Source of the DNA: Eukaryota sp. TZLM1-RC
Taxonomy: Eukaryota > Metamonada: BaSk clade
NCBI GenBank assembly: GCA_040285825.1
Contig: JAUPSS010000005.1
Location: 1 to 64,000 of the forward strand
DNA: 64,000 nucleotides
Reading direction: 5' to 3'
Shown here: positions 23,891 through 34,855 of the stretch, piece after piece
Layout: the number at the start of each line of letters is the position of its first letter
Position numbering within the stretch: position 1 is the first letter of the stretch
Notes under the pieces: generated by a model
Seen by the model: the letters and a program-made list of their open reading frames with translations, nothing else
What the model was told of the DNA's origin: nothing
The model's database searches: none
Position numbers and translations under genes: made by a program

Positions 23891-24594
23891 TGCACTATTG
23901 AAAATGTCTCTGAAGCTCCTCGTCCGCTACATTGTCTTTCAGCCTTTAGAGGAGTCATTACCAACACCCAACGCCTTGATGTGAATATTATTTTAAAATT
24001 TCAAAAGTCACTTAACAATCTCTTTAACAATTTCCTTTGAAGAACCCACTGTAATGCCTCAAGAACCTGATGCTGAAATTTCTAAAATTAAAGAAGAACT
24101 TGAAACATACAGAGAGGAACTGCTGCCAAATCCTCACGCAGATTCCCTCATTATGGTTGCTTTGGCATTGATATATGAAGAATCGAAAGAGTGACACTTC
24201 TCCACAAAAGCGGTTTTTCAACTAGAGGACTGTTCTATTCACTTATGTCAATTTATGTACAATCAGAGAAAAAAATGATTAATTTAGTTATTGACTGATT
24301 GATTAAGATGAAACCTGGTTACTTATAGCTTACATCACAGACGAATTATTTTTTCTTTTTTCTATTCAATGCTGTAAAGTGTTGCAAATTGAAACAGGTT
24401 TCCAATTGAACAATTGTATTCCTCATATATCTCTGTGGTTTCATAGATGGTTTAGCGAGACTGTACTAAAAGCTTTTATGACTGTAGATCAAAAAAAGGT
24501 AATTCAGTCCTTGTATGTTGTTAAAGGAGGAATACATAGTATTGAAATTGCTTTTTCTAAATTGTTTCAACATAGATTGTATTTATTGAATTTG
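23891..24594. other. Decayed sequence, no intact gene
   Basis: Short plus-strand blocks such as EPDAEISKIKEELETYREEL and SLIMVALALIYEESKE (24050-24195) look like a former helical protein, but they end in stops. Nothing can be named. Confidence 0.3.
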
Positions 24595-24690
24595 CACACT
24601 TAATTAAATTAACTCATAACTAATGGGACGACTATCATTGAACCAAGATTTCCTCTACAAAATCTTGATCTGCTTAAAACATAAAACTAA
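24595..24690 (-). mobile_element. LINE C 3' tail
   Basis: GAATTTGCACACTTAATTAA followed by ACTCATAACTAATGGGACG and CATTGAACCA matches the tails at 21060 and 42340. Read on the minus strand it is the last coding codons plus the 3' UTR of the family. Homology fades near 24690, so it is strongly 5'-truncated. Confidence 0.7.
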
Positions 24691-25904
24691 TAATTTCATT
24701 TCAACAGTAGAACTTGAACTTCTTATAGAAAATTGTAAACAAAGGTTGGGATTAACTAAAGGTTCAATTGAAAAACAAAGAATTTGCTAAACTTTTGAAC
24801 AAATCAAAACTAAAGAATTGTGGCGAATTGATAATACACAATTTCTGGCTCAACATCTACATCAAGTAATCCGTATTCTTGGTGAAATGAGACTGCGCTT
24901 CCTTCATCATCATTTCCAATCTATTGTCGAAAAACCGCCAATAAAAGTTGTAAAAAGAGGAATAAATAAGACAATCAAAGACCATGACAAGCATATCTTT
25001 GATTTGTAAGTGTTCTCACAATAACCACTTAGCTACTGTCAGAGGAACATCCTTAAAACTATTTATTGTGTCAATATGAAAATACTGAATGTTGGAAGTT
25101 AAAGATTCATTTGATAAATTGTTGTGATCACGATGCCTCTCAGCTTGAAGAAACATTTTCCCAAACCGAAACTGCAAATTCAATGCATGAATACTACCAT
25201 AACGCTTTTGTTGATTTTAATGATTTCTCAATTCAATTACCGGATTTAAGCGCAATAATTTCCAAAGAATCAATTAAATTAATTTTAAGGAGGATGTGTG
25301 TTGCAAAATCAGACGAAAATATTTCAGATTTGGAACTATCAAAGAATGAATCCAAAAAAGTAATTAATGATATGATATTTCGAATTGCACTTTGAAACAG
25401 AAAATCCGTTTTAATTACTTAAATTTTTTTATGCAATTCTGCAAAATTTTGCTAATGAACTTGGTCAAAGAAGGATTGAATTTCCAAAAAATACATCAAT
25501 GAATCGAGTGTTTCACTATGTTTCAGTGCCAAACAAATTGCCATTAATTATGGCAATAATCTCAGTAAACACTTTCATCAATATGTTTCGGGTTGGTTAA
25601 ACTTTGTTATCTTAGAGATGCTCAGACTACAACAAATTCAGGAAACACATTTGAAGAAAAAATTATTGACTAACTCAACACAGTCAGATAAACCATTATC
25701 GGTGGAAACTTGATGAAGTTCCTATCAATGATCACATTGTTTTTTCTTTCCCTGATCAGAATTGACTTTGAAGTTTTTTGCTTATGGGAAATATTGTTTA
25801 ATTCCGACTTTTATCAAGGCTAAAAATCTTTAGTATATTCAATAAGCCAAGCCATTGAAATTTCTCTCATTGAATCTCACCAATGGTAATATTTATTGAA
25901 TTTG
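24691..25904. other. Decayed mobile-element frames, family unknown
   Basis: Plus-strand frames at 24818-25009 and 25066-25395 (109 codons, opening with a Cys/His-rich CQYENTECWKLKIHLINCCDH) and a run near 25540-25620 reading YGNNLSKHFHQYVSGWL suggest one former protein, now interrupted by stops. The last motif resembles N-terminal regions of some protist transposases, but I cannot name it. Confidence 0.3.
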
Positions 25905-26030
25905 CATACTTAATTAAGAAAACTCAAAGATTGCATTTCTGCATCCACCAACAAAAGCACACGAGGTTAGAATAGAAGCCTTCGTCCATCCTAAACCGCC
26001 ATAATGTGGACTAAGGTAAGCATGGTCTTG
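25905..26030 (-). mobile_element. LINE remnant with internal deletion
   Basis: The minus-strand frame reads LSPHYGGLGWTKASILTSCAF and VGGCRNAIFE. This is the same signature as FGGVGFSKAKYLCKSAFIGG in LINE A. It is then joined directly to a LINE C-type tail (GAATTTGCATACTTAATTAA on the plus strand at about 25900). The region between is deleted. Confidence 0.65.
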
Positions 26031-26869
26031 AATAAACTATTGTTTATTCAATATGAAAATAGAAATTGATCTGAACACCCTTGTTTAAGAAATTCATTGA
26101 ATGTTCTCTCTCATGCTATATCTATTAACAAAACCATTCAATAATTTTGTTCCCAAGTTGGCAAACCTATGTCAGTGGATAATCCTTTTCCATTGACAAC
26201 TACATTGATTCCACAGCATTGAAGACTCGATACTCATTGGCTTAACGAAAGATTCAGCATGTTCGAAGGGAGAGCAAATGCCGTAAGATCATCAGTTTTT
26301 ACCGAAATACTAACTGATAAGATATTAGATTCTTACAAACCTGACTAAGAATTGCTTTCAATTGAAATTTTTTCAATTGTAACAAAAGATGCTGTTTGTG
26401 ACATGTGTAACAATAAAAAATAAAGATAATAAGGTGTTGATTAAATTTCACTGGCCCTTATATAGGCCTTCACTAGTGAAGTCTATACAGACAAATTGTC
26501 CACAGTACAACACTACCTTTTCTCTCTCTTAGAGCTCTTACGAGAGCTATGAGAATTAACTGCAGGAATATTAGTCTTAGATTTATAATCGGAATTCACA
26601 TTCCGTTTCCTGGAAGGGCGAGGACCAAGGGTAAGCAAATATGATTGGTATGCCTTAGTGCTTTTGACGCAAGCAACTGGGACAGACGATGTCTCGCCGC
26701 CATATCAAACTGCGGTGGAAGAAGAAACTTTATTATTATTCGAGTCTATAAAATCGAACATGATCTATAATCTTGATAATTACAAATTTTTCCATATCAC
26801 CTCCAGCAATGTGCTTAAGCCAATCTATATTTTCATTACCAAAGTCAAAATGGTATAGGTTACAATGAT
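26031..26869. other. Region flanking the gypsy element, possible LTR remnant
   Basis: This is AT-rich sequence. It contains a perfect 14-bp palindrome CTTCACTAGTGAAG at 26468-26481 beside GGCCCTTATATAGGCC. Minus-strand residues such as EKFVIIKIIDHVRFYRL (about 26750-26800) could be a decayed chromodomain start (EFVVEKILDH-like) at the C-terminus of the adjacent pol. I could not find a matching LTR pair. Confidence 0.3.
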
Positions 26870-26915
26870 TAGTGCTAGCCGTCAACGTCGAACCAGTGAC
26901 AAGATTCTTGAATAA

Positions 26916-27973
26916 TCAATTTTTATTAGATTTCACTTCAATGAGAAAACGGCCAGCGAAGCAACCATTGAGTTTACCATTAGTTTTGAATCGCAAAACT
27001 AAGTCACCTTTATTAAAATGGTTCCTATGTTTGTTAACTTCAGGCAGTTGTTGAGCTTGCCTGAGCTCTGCCTCTTCTCTCTTCTTTGAAATCCTTTCAA
27101 GTTTTGCTTCAAGATCTTTAACAAAGGGAATATTAACATTAGCTGATTTTATTAGTTCAAACATATTACTAGGATCAGCTCTAGGGCTGTGGTCGGTACC
27201 AAACATTAAATTGTAGGGCGAATGACCAGTAACTCTACTAATAGTTGAATTGATTTGAAGTTGTACAATTGGGATATATTCACTCCAATTGCTATTATCG
27301 CCAGAGTCCACCAAAATCTTTCTTAGACTTTGTAAAATGTCTCTGTGTCGTCTTTCTACTAAACCATTGCTTTGTGAAAAACCAGTTAAAGAACGATTTA
27401 TTTCAATATTCAATAAATCACATAACCCTTTGAAAATTGCATTTGCAAATTCAATACCATTGTCATTATGAATCAACAGTGGGATACAAAAATTGATACT
27501 ACGCTCCATAGGAGGTGATTGGTTGCCTCCACTGCATTCAATTCCTTTTCGGGGCAAATGATCGTGTATCTAGTGAACGAATCTACAAATGAGTATTATA
27601 TATTTGAATCTATTATTATCTTGTTGTAATGGTCCAATAATATCTGCGTTTATTCGAGCAAAAGGTCGATCAGCCCAAAGAGAGCCAGATGATTCAATGA
27701 CATTTTTAGGCACATGTGCCGTCTTTTGACATGCTGGACATCTCTTAATATGATTAATCATGTCTTTGCGCATGTCGGGCCAAAAGAAATCACTAGTGAT
27801 TTCTTTACGCTAGTCGTCACACTAGTATGGCCAACATTTGCATGTCCATGAATGATAGTTAAATTCTGCTTTTTAAAACTATCTGGAATAACAATTTTCC
27901 AACGTATGTTGGTATACAATTGAATATTTGTATCGAACTTGTAGTCTGAAATTATCAGGGTTTGAATCAACAT
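26916..27973 (-). pseudogene. Gypsy integrase remnant
   Basis: The HHCC domain is seen as IIHGHANVGH (27.86 kb) and CPACQKTAH (27.74 kb). The core has INADIIGPL (27.66 kb, first Asp), HNDNGIEFANAIF (27.45 kb, second Asp) and SQSNGLVERRHRDIL with its Glu (27.37 kb). So the D,D35E residues survive, but they are spread over three frames (27973-27758, 27773-27570, 27557-26916). The C-terminal part ends in CFAGRFLIEVKSN. Confidence 0.85.
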
Positions 27974-28354
27974 CTAACATTTGTTCTTGCCTAATTTTTG
28001 CAATTCAAGAGTCAATTGAATCAAATTTTGGATCCTCAACTGCTTCTTTTAATGCAAAAAGCTATTAATCCTGGGTAGTTTAATTGTGGACGATTGCGTA
28101 ACGTAATCCCTTAACAAATTAACTCAAGTTAATAATTTCAAATAGGGTAATTGTTTTTCAACTTTGTGAGGTGCCAAATTTCTCACTTGTTGGACTCAGG
28201 GGATTTTTCACATTGCAATACACCAATTTAGCCAAGATGTCTGCCCAATAATTCTCCTCGCCTGCGGTCTGGACTACATCAAAATTAAATTCTGACGATA
28301 TTGATAGCCACCTCTTCACAATTCTGTTCTTTTCAGGAGCAGATATGAGGTATG

Positions 28355-28642
28355 CTAATTTTTATGATCAGTGAATATAGTTAATTTATTTGAAATTAAA
28401 TAAATTTCTAAACTACTGTCAGTGAGAATTGGTAAAATTTCACACAACTTTTTCTGAAGTACAGACCAACCTTTTTGTGAAGATGATAATGATCTGCTAA
28501 AAAAGGCCATAGGTACAAACTTTGTCTTAATTATCGAAGTCGTGGGATCTTTAAGTGGGTTAGCTTCTTGCCATATTACTCCACCTACAGTCACATCAGA
28601 CGCGTCAACATTTATTAAAATAAGCTTGTCTTTTGAGGGCAA
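28355..28642 (-). pseudogene. Gypsy RNase H remnant
   Basis: The 95-codon frame has LINVDASDVTVGGVIWQ (catalytic Asp), then PMAFFSRSLSSSQKGWSVLQKK with Glu in CEILPIL, then IFTDHKN. This is the Ty3/gypsy RNase H pattern. It begins after an upstream frame break and stops after TDHKN. Confidence 0.85.
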
Positions 28643-28859
28643 TTCGAGAGGGATGTTTGTTCAATAAGATTAATAATCTTAACACAGGCCTCGTCATGAT
28701 CAGAAGTGCACTTGATCTTTGACGGTTCCTAAATGGTCAGTTTATTGATTGGTCTATCAAAGCAGACAAACTGGGCAGCCATTCACGTATATAAATTATT
28801 GAACCAATAAAACTCCACACTTCAGGTAATGCCCTCAATTGGGTAGCTTGATCAATCTT

Positions 28860-29400
28860 TCGATCCTAGATTCATCTATATACCGAGTTTTGTTTACAAA
28901 ACAAATACCTAGATTTATTATTTTGTGTTTGCAAGTGGTAAAAGTACACCTGCGTAGGCCCAGGTTAACTCTAAAACGTTTGGCGCGTTGTCAGACTGTA
29001 CCTACTCTAGATAGAAATTCATCCAAGGTTGAAGCTACTATTATATTATCATCGATATCTATAAATACACCTTCAGATCCAAATAGTGTTTCATGATGTT
29101 TTAGTAAACTGCAAGAACCTTCTTCAAATCAAAACAAGTCCTTTTATAACTGATCGACATCCCAATAATTGATACGGTAGTTTTATCAATATCCTCTTTT
29201 GCTGTTTTGAGCGGCCAAAATGCCTTAGGTAAATCTAGAGTTGTTACATAATTAACTTTACTCAAAAACTCTAAAATGTCGCTAATTTTGGGCAAATTTG
29301 CCTCCACAGGTTTAGTTAAATCATTTATTCCACCTATATTATTAAAATTGCCAGTTAATCTTGGCTTTCTGTAATCAGGGTAAATTACAAGACAAATGAG
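28860..29400 (-). pseudogene. Gypsy reverse-transcriptase remnant
   Basis: Motif A reads VTTLDLPKAFWPLKTAKEDIDKT (29.2 kb) with its Asp. Motif C near 29.06 kb reads GVFIDIDDNIIVAST, where the family usually has VYxDDILVAS, so the DD pair is kept but the Tyr is replaced. Stops and frameshifts occur between and after these blocks. Confidence 0.75.
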
Positions 29401-29816
29401 ACTACTGAATTGAGACTTTTAAGCACAGCAAAGGCAATACGGATCAATTCGTTAAAAATTTCCTCGGCTATTCTTTGTTTTTCTTGGTTTAATCTTCGAG
29501 GTTTCTTCTTGACAAACTAACTTTTGTCATAAAATGAAATGGTCATTGGCTGACGTTCAATTCCATCCAAATGAGGTGGCCCACTGAATACATTTCTGTA
29601 ATTTTCTAGTAGCAAGATTAGACGTTCCTCCTCCTTTTTGTCATCCAGGCATATTCTACAGCACAACTCATTTAAATAAGGTTTGAGGGTGGAATGCCCA
29701 ATACTATTACCAGATGTAGTTTTATCGTCAATTGTTCAATAGAATTAATAGGTTGATGAATTCTGTCGTCACACTCACATTCTGCATTAAAGATGGTGCG
29801 ATGTCCGCGGTCTAAA

Positions 29817-30326
29817 CTAATGTGCCCTGTGCACAATCCCAAGGTTTTGTAATAGATTTCTTCCAAGCACAAAACTGTTGGTACCTGGTATGATTTGGAA
29901 TTCGATTCTTAAATATACTTGAGTGGCCAAGCTGCCCACATTCAAAGCAAGAACACCACTTGCACTTCCAAGCGACGTTGAGGGAATACCATTTGCCGAT
30001 AGGTATTCGACAATTCTATATTCGTCAATTGTCATTCGACATCTCAAGCCTAAATCCATTGATAATGCCGAGAAAGCAGCATTATTATCAATTTCTCCTT
30101 GAACATCCACGTTATTTGTTGAACAGGCCAACCAGAGTTCCCTGTTAGAACTACTTGGGTCTCCTGCCACCCTGACGATGTAAATCTTTTTTAATGGTTT
30201 CACAGGAGTTTTGTAAACACAAAAGTCTCGAAGTAGACTTGTGCCATTGGTGATGATGTTGCTGTAGAAGATGTTCTGTCTCCAAACTCCCAAGACCGTA
30301 GAGTACAATGTCTCTCCTGCCAACAC
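29817..30326 (-). pseudogene. Retropepsin-like protease remnant
   Basis: The 169-codon frame contains VQGEIDNNAAFSALSMDLGL. This aligns with the active-site loop of retroviral-type aspartic proteases (usually D-T/S-G-A), with the T and G replaced. SFVLGRNLLQNLGI matches the closing (I/L)(L/V)G(R/T)xxL motif. The catalytic triad is damaged, so it is probably inactive. Confidence 0.65.
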
Positions 30327-30379
30327 ATATTTTCAGGCACCTCTTCTCGAAAAAAGGCACATTTCGAACACCTTAAAGG

Positions 30380-30912
30380 TGTGAAACACTGTCACCAGAG
30401 AGAGCTTGTGATCTGGTTTTTGTCTATACCAATCTTCAACTCATGAACAAAAGGGTTAATGTCACCATCGAGCGGTACTTTGCTGATTTTTCTCAGTGGA
30501 GGAACTTGGTCGAAAACGTATCAGCAGTTATGACAGAAGAAAAAGTTGAAGCTCTGAATTCTATAATCGAAGATGATGAAATCCTTGACGAAGGAGTAGA
30601 AGTTGAAGAGAACATTCTTGAAGAAGAGCGTCCAACACCAACTCATCACGACTTCCTTGCTGGAATTGATTTTGATGACCTTTGATAAGTTCATTGGCTG
30701 TCATAGTCGAGTTATATTGCATGTTATACAATAAACATTGATTTACTTCATAGATGCTAACAGTATCGTTTCAGTTTAGACTAATTTAATTAAATATTCT
30801 TTAATAAAGAAGGAGTCAAACAAGAACAACGTCCGAAGACGCTGGTACAGCGTCTGTTGGAAAAAAGACGCACGAAGACGGAGACGCGTCTGATAACGTC
30901 CGTGCAACACTA
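30380..30912 (+). mobile_element. hAT transposon remnant with its 3' terminal repeat
   Basis: Plus-strand residues LSPERACDLVFVYTNLQLM (30391-30445) match the hAT C-terminal dimerisation motif (SPE..D.LV.IY.NL.LL). An acidic tail and a stop at 30685 follow. Downstream, AGACG/CGTCT motifs form a perfect hairpin (30837-30844 with 30848-30855, 3-nt loop) and a 10-bp palindrome (30882-30891). The sequence then ends CGTCCGTGCAACACTA near 30912. Its complement, TAGTGTTGCACGG, has the form of hAT terminal inverted repeats. The 5' half is missing. Confidence 0.7.
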
Positions 30913-30919
30913 CATATGA

Positions 30920-31300
30920 ATATTTTATACCAAGATGTAGTGTTCAAAAAAAAGAAAATTTCATGCGTATTCGAGAAATCAAAGTGAAAAAAATGTTCGA
31001 AAGACTAAAGTTGACTTTTGGTACCCCTGAAGATGTAGTTATTGGTTATAATGATTGGAACTCGAAAGGAAATACAAGGGAGGGAAAAACGCCAACCAAA
31101 AGAGGAACCGAAATTCGCAAACTATTAAGAAGGTTTGGTTATCGAATTTTCCTAGTTGATGAATAAAGAATGAGTAAATCTTGTTCTAGTTGTGCTGCCA
31201 AGGGATATTTTGGAAAACGTGTCAATGATTCTAGTATTGAAGTGTTAGGTCCTAAGGGCAAACGACAACTAAAAAGATTAGCAAAAACAGGAAATTGAAT
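30920..31300 (+). pseudogene. Fanzor nuclease remnant, second family
   Basis: The plus-strand frame 30963-31166 reads MFERLKLTFGTPEDVVIGYNDW, then GKTPTKRGTEIRKLLRRFGYRIFLVDE and a stop (TAA). It continues in the same frame with RMSKSCSSCAAKG. This is the conserved core of Fanzor proteins: a kFG..vvIgyGDW segment, a PTkG...L.K segment and then DEyRTSk-C-x2-C, which carries the RuvC-II glutamate and the first zinc cysteines. The stop replaces the Tyr of DEYRTS, and Thr became Met. I cannot see the RuvC-I or RuvC-III Asp, so this is a fragment. The sequence differs clearly from the Fanzors at 39-46 kb. Confidence 0.7.
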
Positions 31301-31975
31301 TATTTAATTAAAAGAATTTTACTAGAAAAAGATCCATCGCGTGTTCCTGAAACAAGCACATCCTCATCGGGTGCTAAAAGAAGACAGGGAGGAACTAAAA
31401 AGAGAGTAGTAAAGAAGATCTCTGTAGGAGAAGATATCAGTCCATCTTAAACGATGTGGCAGCTCAATAGTGTCTGGAGTTGTAATGAAGAATGGATTTC
31501 CAATGTAGGTTTGGTAAATACATTTGGATTTGGACTAGCAGATGAAGACGACAATATTTAAATCCTCAATCATCATTTTCTTGCGGTGTAAACGGTTTTC
31601 CGTTATTGCTTTTTTGGTTTGGTTTGGATTTGATTTTCTTGGAGGCCAAACCGAAATCATTCCAAAAAACCAAAACTAAAATAAAATGTTTCTGTTATTT
31701 ATATTTTTGCTGAAAATCAGATTGAAGTGCACAATTGTTTTTCTATCAATACACAATTCTTCTCCGTGGACAATTTTCAACAAAGCCAAGCAGTCGTCGA
31801 GGTAGTTTACGACCTTCTTTTTCCTATCTGTCTCACAGTTATGCTTTATTGTGTAACATTTGACAGAAACACGAAAAAAATTATAGTTTCAGATCCCCTA
31901 TCAACAAATAAATACATTAAAGTTATAACACCAAGAAAATAATAAAAACTGTTTATACATATAAATAAATAATAA
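31301..31975. other. Debris after the Fanzor fragment and VPS18 3' region
   Basis: The first part may be the decayed C-terminal end of the Fanzor frame, but I cannot trace it. Around 31600-31680 there is an imperfect foldback of TTTGGTTTGG-type sequence with CCAAACCGAAATC...CCAAAAC, possibly an element end. No gene is seen before the VPS18 stop. Confidence 0.35.
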
Positions 31976-34855
31976 CTACAATGTCAATTCCTTTAAACTC
32001 CAACCATCATTATCTACATCAAGTGGTTTATCAATGCTGGAAATGGCAAACTCACCACAGACAGGACATTCGCTTGCAATAATAGAATCGTAACGACAAG
32101 AAACTTGATTTCTTTGAAGTTGAAGCCTATCAATTCTATCCAAGACTTCTTCTGAAGTCAACATTGTACTTTCCAACTCATGGATTTCATCATCCAAAGC
32201 TTTGAGATCTGCACAAAGTGAGGAAAGAATCGACCGTTGAACGTTGGAAAACTTACCTTCAACTTCCTCCAAGAGGCATTGAGAATGAAACTTGTGGGAA
32301 CAAGGGAAAACATAGAAAGGAGCGTGGAGAATTCCAATTCTACAGATCAGGCAAGGTTCCCCATCTGAAACTTCAACTGCTCTATTTTTCAAATCTTTTA
32401 ACGACTTCCTAGTCAAATCTGCACTTTTGGCGGACCTGTCCATGGCATCATTGAGTTCCTTGATTTCTTGGCCATAACCCTCAAGAGAAGACAGCAATTC
32501 GTCCTTTAACTGGCCAATAACAGTAAAATCTCCTAATAAAGGTAAAACATCTTCAATACGAAGACATTCAGAGCAACGAAGAAAGTCAAGTATAATCTCC
32601 ACATTTGATTGGTTCTTCTCAATCACATACTCAGCAATTTTTAACCATAGTTTTTTTAGTTGATCAGAATCTTCTTGACCTCCAAGATTTGCATTGACTT
32701 TTGCCAACTCCACATCACCAGCTTTTAATGAAAGATCTACTGCTTCTTCATAAAGACCTAAAACTGCATAAATACGAACACTTGCTTCAGTTTTACTTCT
32801 ACTTGCACATACTCTGAGTGCATATTGAAGGTCAACTGCTTGGGAAACTTTGTCATCTGAGAGGAAACCAATCAATCGAGTATCGTCATCAAGTTCAGAA
32901 TAGAAGGAAACCAAAAGATTAACAACACAAGGTTCGACTTCCTCCCCATAATCATGTTCGATATAGATAAACTTTTCCAAAAACATCACCACCTTGGTCA
33001 TGGTTTGGATTGACACATCCCCCGAAAGTAAAAGCACGGAAGGAACCAATTTCTTAATATCCAAGTTTGGCCAATTAGACCAAGTTGTTATTAATTCAGA
33101 CGGCAACTCTCTTATAAGAGTTGGTGAATATTTGTAGAGATACGTTGAATCTCTGGTTTCTTTGATAACTTGAATTGCTTCTGAATACTTTGAATCTTGA
33201 AGTAGTAAATCAATAACCTTTTCGTAATCTCCGATTTCTTTGGCAAAATAAACTAATTCAGGCACTCTTCCATGTGACGTGATCAGCTCATAAGTGGTAG
33301 ACTTATGTAGACTTTCCTTATACTGAGAAAGGAAATCCCTAAACTCAAACTCCAAATCCTCAAGTTCTCGGTTAGAGTTAGCAGAAGCCATTCGGGAGAG
33401 ATAAATATCAACAATCCAAAGTGATAGCATTGATGAATGAACCTTATCGCCATACTCTGAACTTGAGTTTTTCAAAACAAATGATAGACGTTCTATTAAA
33501 AACTCTAACAACGCATCATTGGCATTTACATCAATAAAAGCAAGAGAAACTTCTTCAATTGATTTGCCTGCACGGGCCCATCTCCTGGCAGCTCCAGAGT
33601 AATTCTTTTGGTCAAAAAGATCTTGACCTTCGAGAACCATGATGTGATCTTTATGAGCTTGCGAAGAGCAAAATTCAAGAGCTTTTTGGTAGTTTTTTTG
33701 ATCTGCGTAATACTTCCAAACATCACGTGATTCGTCATGAAAAGTCAAACGATAAAGCTTTTTTGACCCATAGAAGAAAATTCCATGGTTAGAGTCACCT
33801 GCAAATGACACAAGCTCACCCAACGAAACACCATTACAATCTTTGCTTAAAGTTGAAACAATTTCTTCTGAAACCAAAGAAAAAACAACAATTTTAAAAG
33901 AATAACAAAGCAATAAATGAAACTCCGTTGCAATTACACTTAAAGGAACCTCATTGCTTGGATAAGGGATCAATTTGTTATCAGTAATCATAGAGTCACT
34001 GGTCATTGAAGTGTATTGTAAAGAACCAAGATAAATTCCAACAGAAGTGATCCAGCAAAGCCTCCAGGGGTCAACCTTATTCAAGGGAATTCTGATGGAT
34101 AATTGTGACCTAGTAACGTCAGCACTACGTGGCAGTTCATTAAACCTAGGTCCATGTCCTTGGAAAAGCTTACTCAAATTTGGATGAGTTGTTGATTGAT
34201 TGTGACCCGTAAATTCATAAATTCTTGAACACGTGGCAATAATTAAAAATAAAGAAATCTGATCATTAATATTGAAAAAACGAGCTGAAATTCCAAAAAT
34301 TTCAGAACAATCTTCTAACGATGTCAGAGGTTCCTTACACTTCTGCACACTTCCTTCCAGTCCAATTTCGAAAACCTTCCCTTCTGAACTACCAAGTACA
34401 ATGGAGCTTGTAAGAGTAGTGTTAGAGTCTTCGTCATAGAGCCAGCCGACTGAAGTGATGAGGTGGTTGTTGGTTTTCAGTTTTAATGGAACAGACTTTT
34501 TGGCTGGTTCAGTATGGGTGGGATTGTAGATATAAAAAAGTTGAGGGGGAGAGGCAGAGACGATGAGGTGACGGCCACTAGGATCAATGAAGATTTGACG
34601 TATGGAGAAGGGAACTTCACCTCTGGAATGGGAGCGACGACTGAGTTCCCAAGTAAGTGATACCTTGTGGAGGGGTTCATAAGTAACAACTGTACCATCA
34701 GATCTAGCAAAGGCAAGAACACCTCCACCAACAGCTCCACAGACCATGTCGTTACCATCAAGACGGTCAGAAAAGTCAGAGACTGTCACAAGAGGAAGAC
34801 CACTGGCATCAGGAGAAGCAAACGAAGTATCAGGCATAGCACTAGATAGTGACAT
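31976..34855 (-). CDS. VPS18: VPS18, HOPS/CORVET core subunit
   Basis: The product is 959 residues, the usual VPS18 length. Residues 1 to about 390 form the Pep3/Vps18-type beta-propeller. An alpha-solenoid with clathrin-like repeats follows (for example YADQKNYQKALEFCSSQ and LLQDSKYSEAIQVIKE), then a coiled coil and a C-terminal RING-H2: CLICRIGI, PCSHKFHSQCL and, about 70 residues later, CPVCGEFAI. The wide gap before the last CPVC pair is typical of VPS18. The protein is part of the HOPS and CORVET tethers that drive endosome and lysosome fusion. The start codon lies inside a conserved promoter block shared with SKIC3. It is head-to-tail with NEK2, 264 bp away. Confidence 0.93.
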   Translation of the reverse strand: MSLSSAMPDTSFASPDASGLPLVTVSDFSDRLDGNDMVCGAVGGGVLAFARSDGTVVTYEPLHKVSLTWELSRRSHSRGEVPFSIRQIFIDPSGRHLIVSASPPQLFYIYNPTHTEPAKKSVPLKLKTNNHLITSVGWLYDEDSNTTLTSSIVLGSSEGKVFEIGLEGSVQKCKEPLTSLEDCSEIFGISARFFNINDQISLFLIIATCSRIYEFTGHNQSTTHPNLSKLFQGHGPRFNELPRSADVTRSQLSIRIPLNKVDPWRLCWITSVGIYLGSLQYTSMTSDSMITDNKLIPYPSNEVPLSVIATEFHLLLCYSFKIVVFSLVSEEIVSTLSKDCNGVSLGELVSFAGDSNHGIFFYGSKKLYRLTFHDESRDVWKYYADQKNYQKALEFCSSQAHKDHIMVLEGQDLFDQKNYSGAARRWARAGKSIEEVSLAFIDVNANDALLEFLIERLSFVLKNSSSEYGDKVHSSMLSLWIVDIYLSRMASANSNRELEDLEFEFRDFLSQYKESLHKSTTYELITSHGRVPELVYFAKEIGDYEKVIDLLLQDSKYSEAIQVIKETRDSTYLYKYSPTLIRELPSELITTWSNWPNLDIKKLVPSVLLLSGDVSIQTMTKVVMFLEKFIYIEHDYGEEVEPCVVNLLVSFYSELDDDTRLIGFLSDDKVSQAVDLQYALRVCASRSKTEASVRIYAVLGLYEEAVDLSLKAGDVELAKVNANLGGQEDSDQLKKLWLKIAEYVIEKNQSNVEIILDFLRCSECLRIEDVLPLLGDFTVIGQLKDELLSSLEGYGQEIKELNDAMDRSAKSADLTRKSLKDLKNRAVEVSDGEPCLICRIGILHAPFYVFPCSHKFHSQCLLEEVEGKFSNVQRSILSSLCADLKALDDEIHELESTMLTSEEVLDRIDRLQLQRNQVSCRYDSIIASECPVCGEFAISSIDKPLDVDNDGWSLKELTL

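Larger units (their letters stand above)
26870..30360 (-). mobile_element. Ty3/gypsy-type LTR retrotransposon, decayed
   Basis: On the minus strand, remnants occur in the order protease (30326-29817), reverse transcriptase (29400-28860), RNase H (28642-28355), zinc-binding HHCC (27973-27730) and integrase core (27773-26916). This order (PR-RT-RH-IN) is that of the Ty3/gypsy group; Ty1/copia has IN before RT. Every domain is interrupted by stops or frameshifts. No LTRs were identified by eye, and the 5' end is cut by a hAT remnant at about 30380. Confidence 0.85.

Noticed and set aside
26870-30360. Domesticated retroviral-type gene
   Set aside because: All domains carry stops or active-site changes (protease D-N-N, RT frame breaks), so nothing indicates an intact host-used frame.
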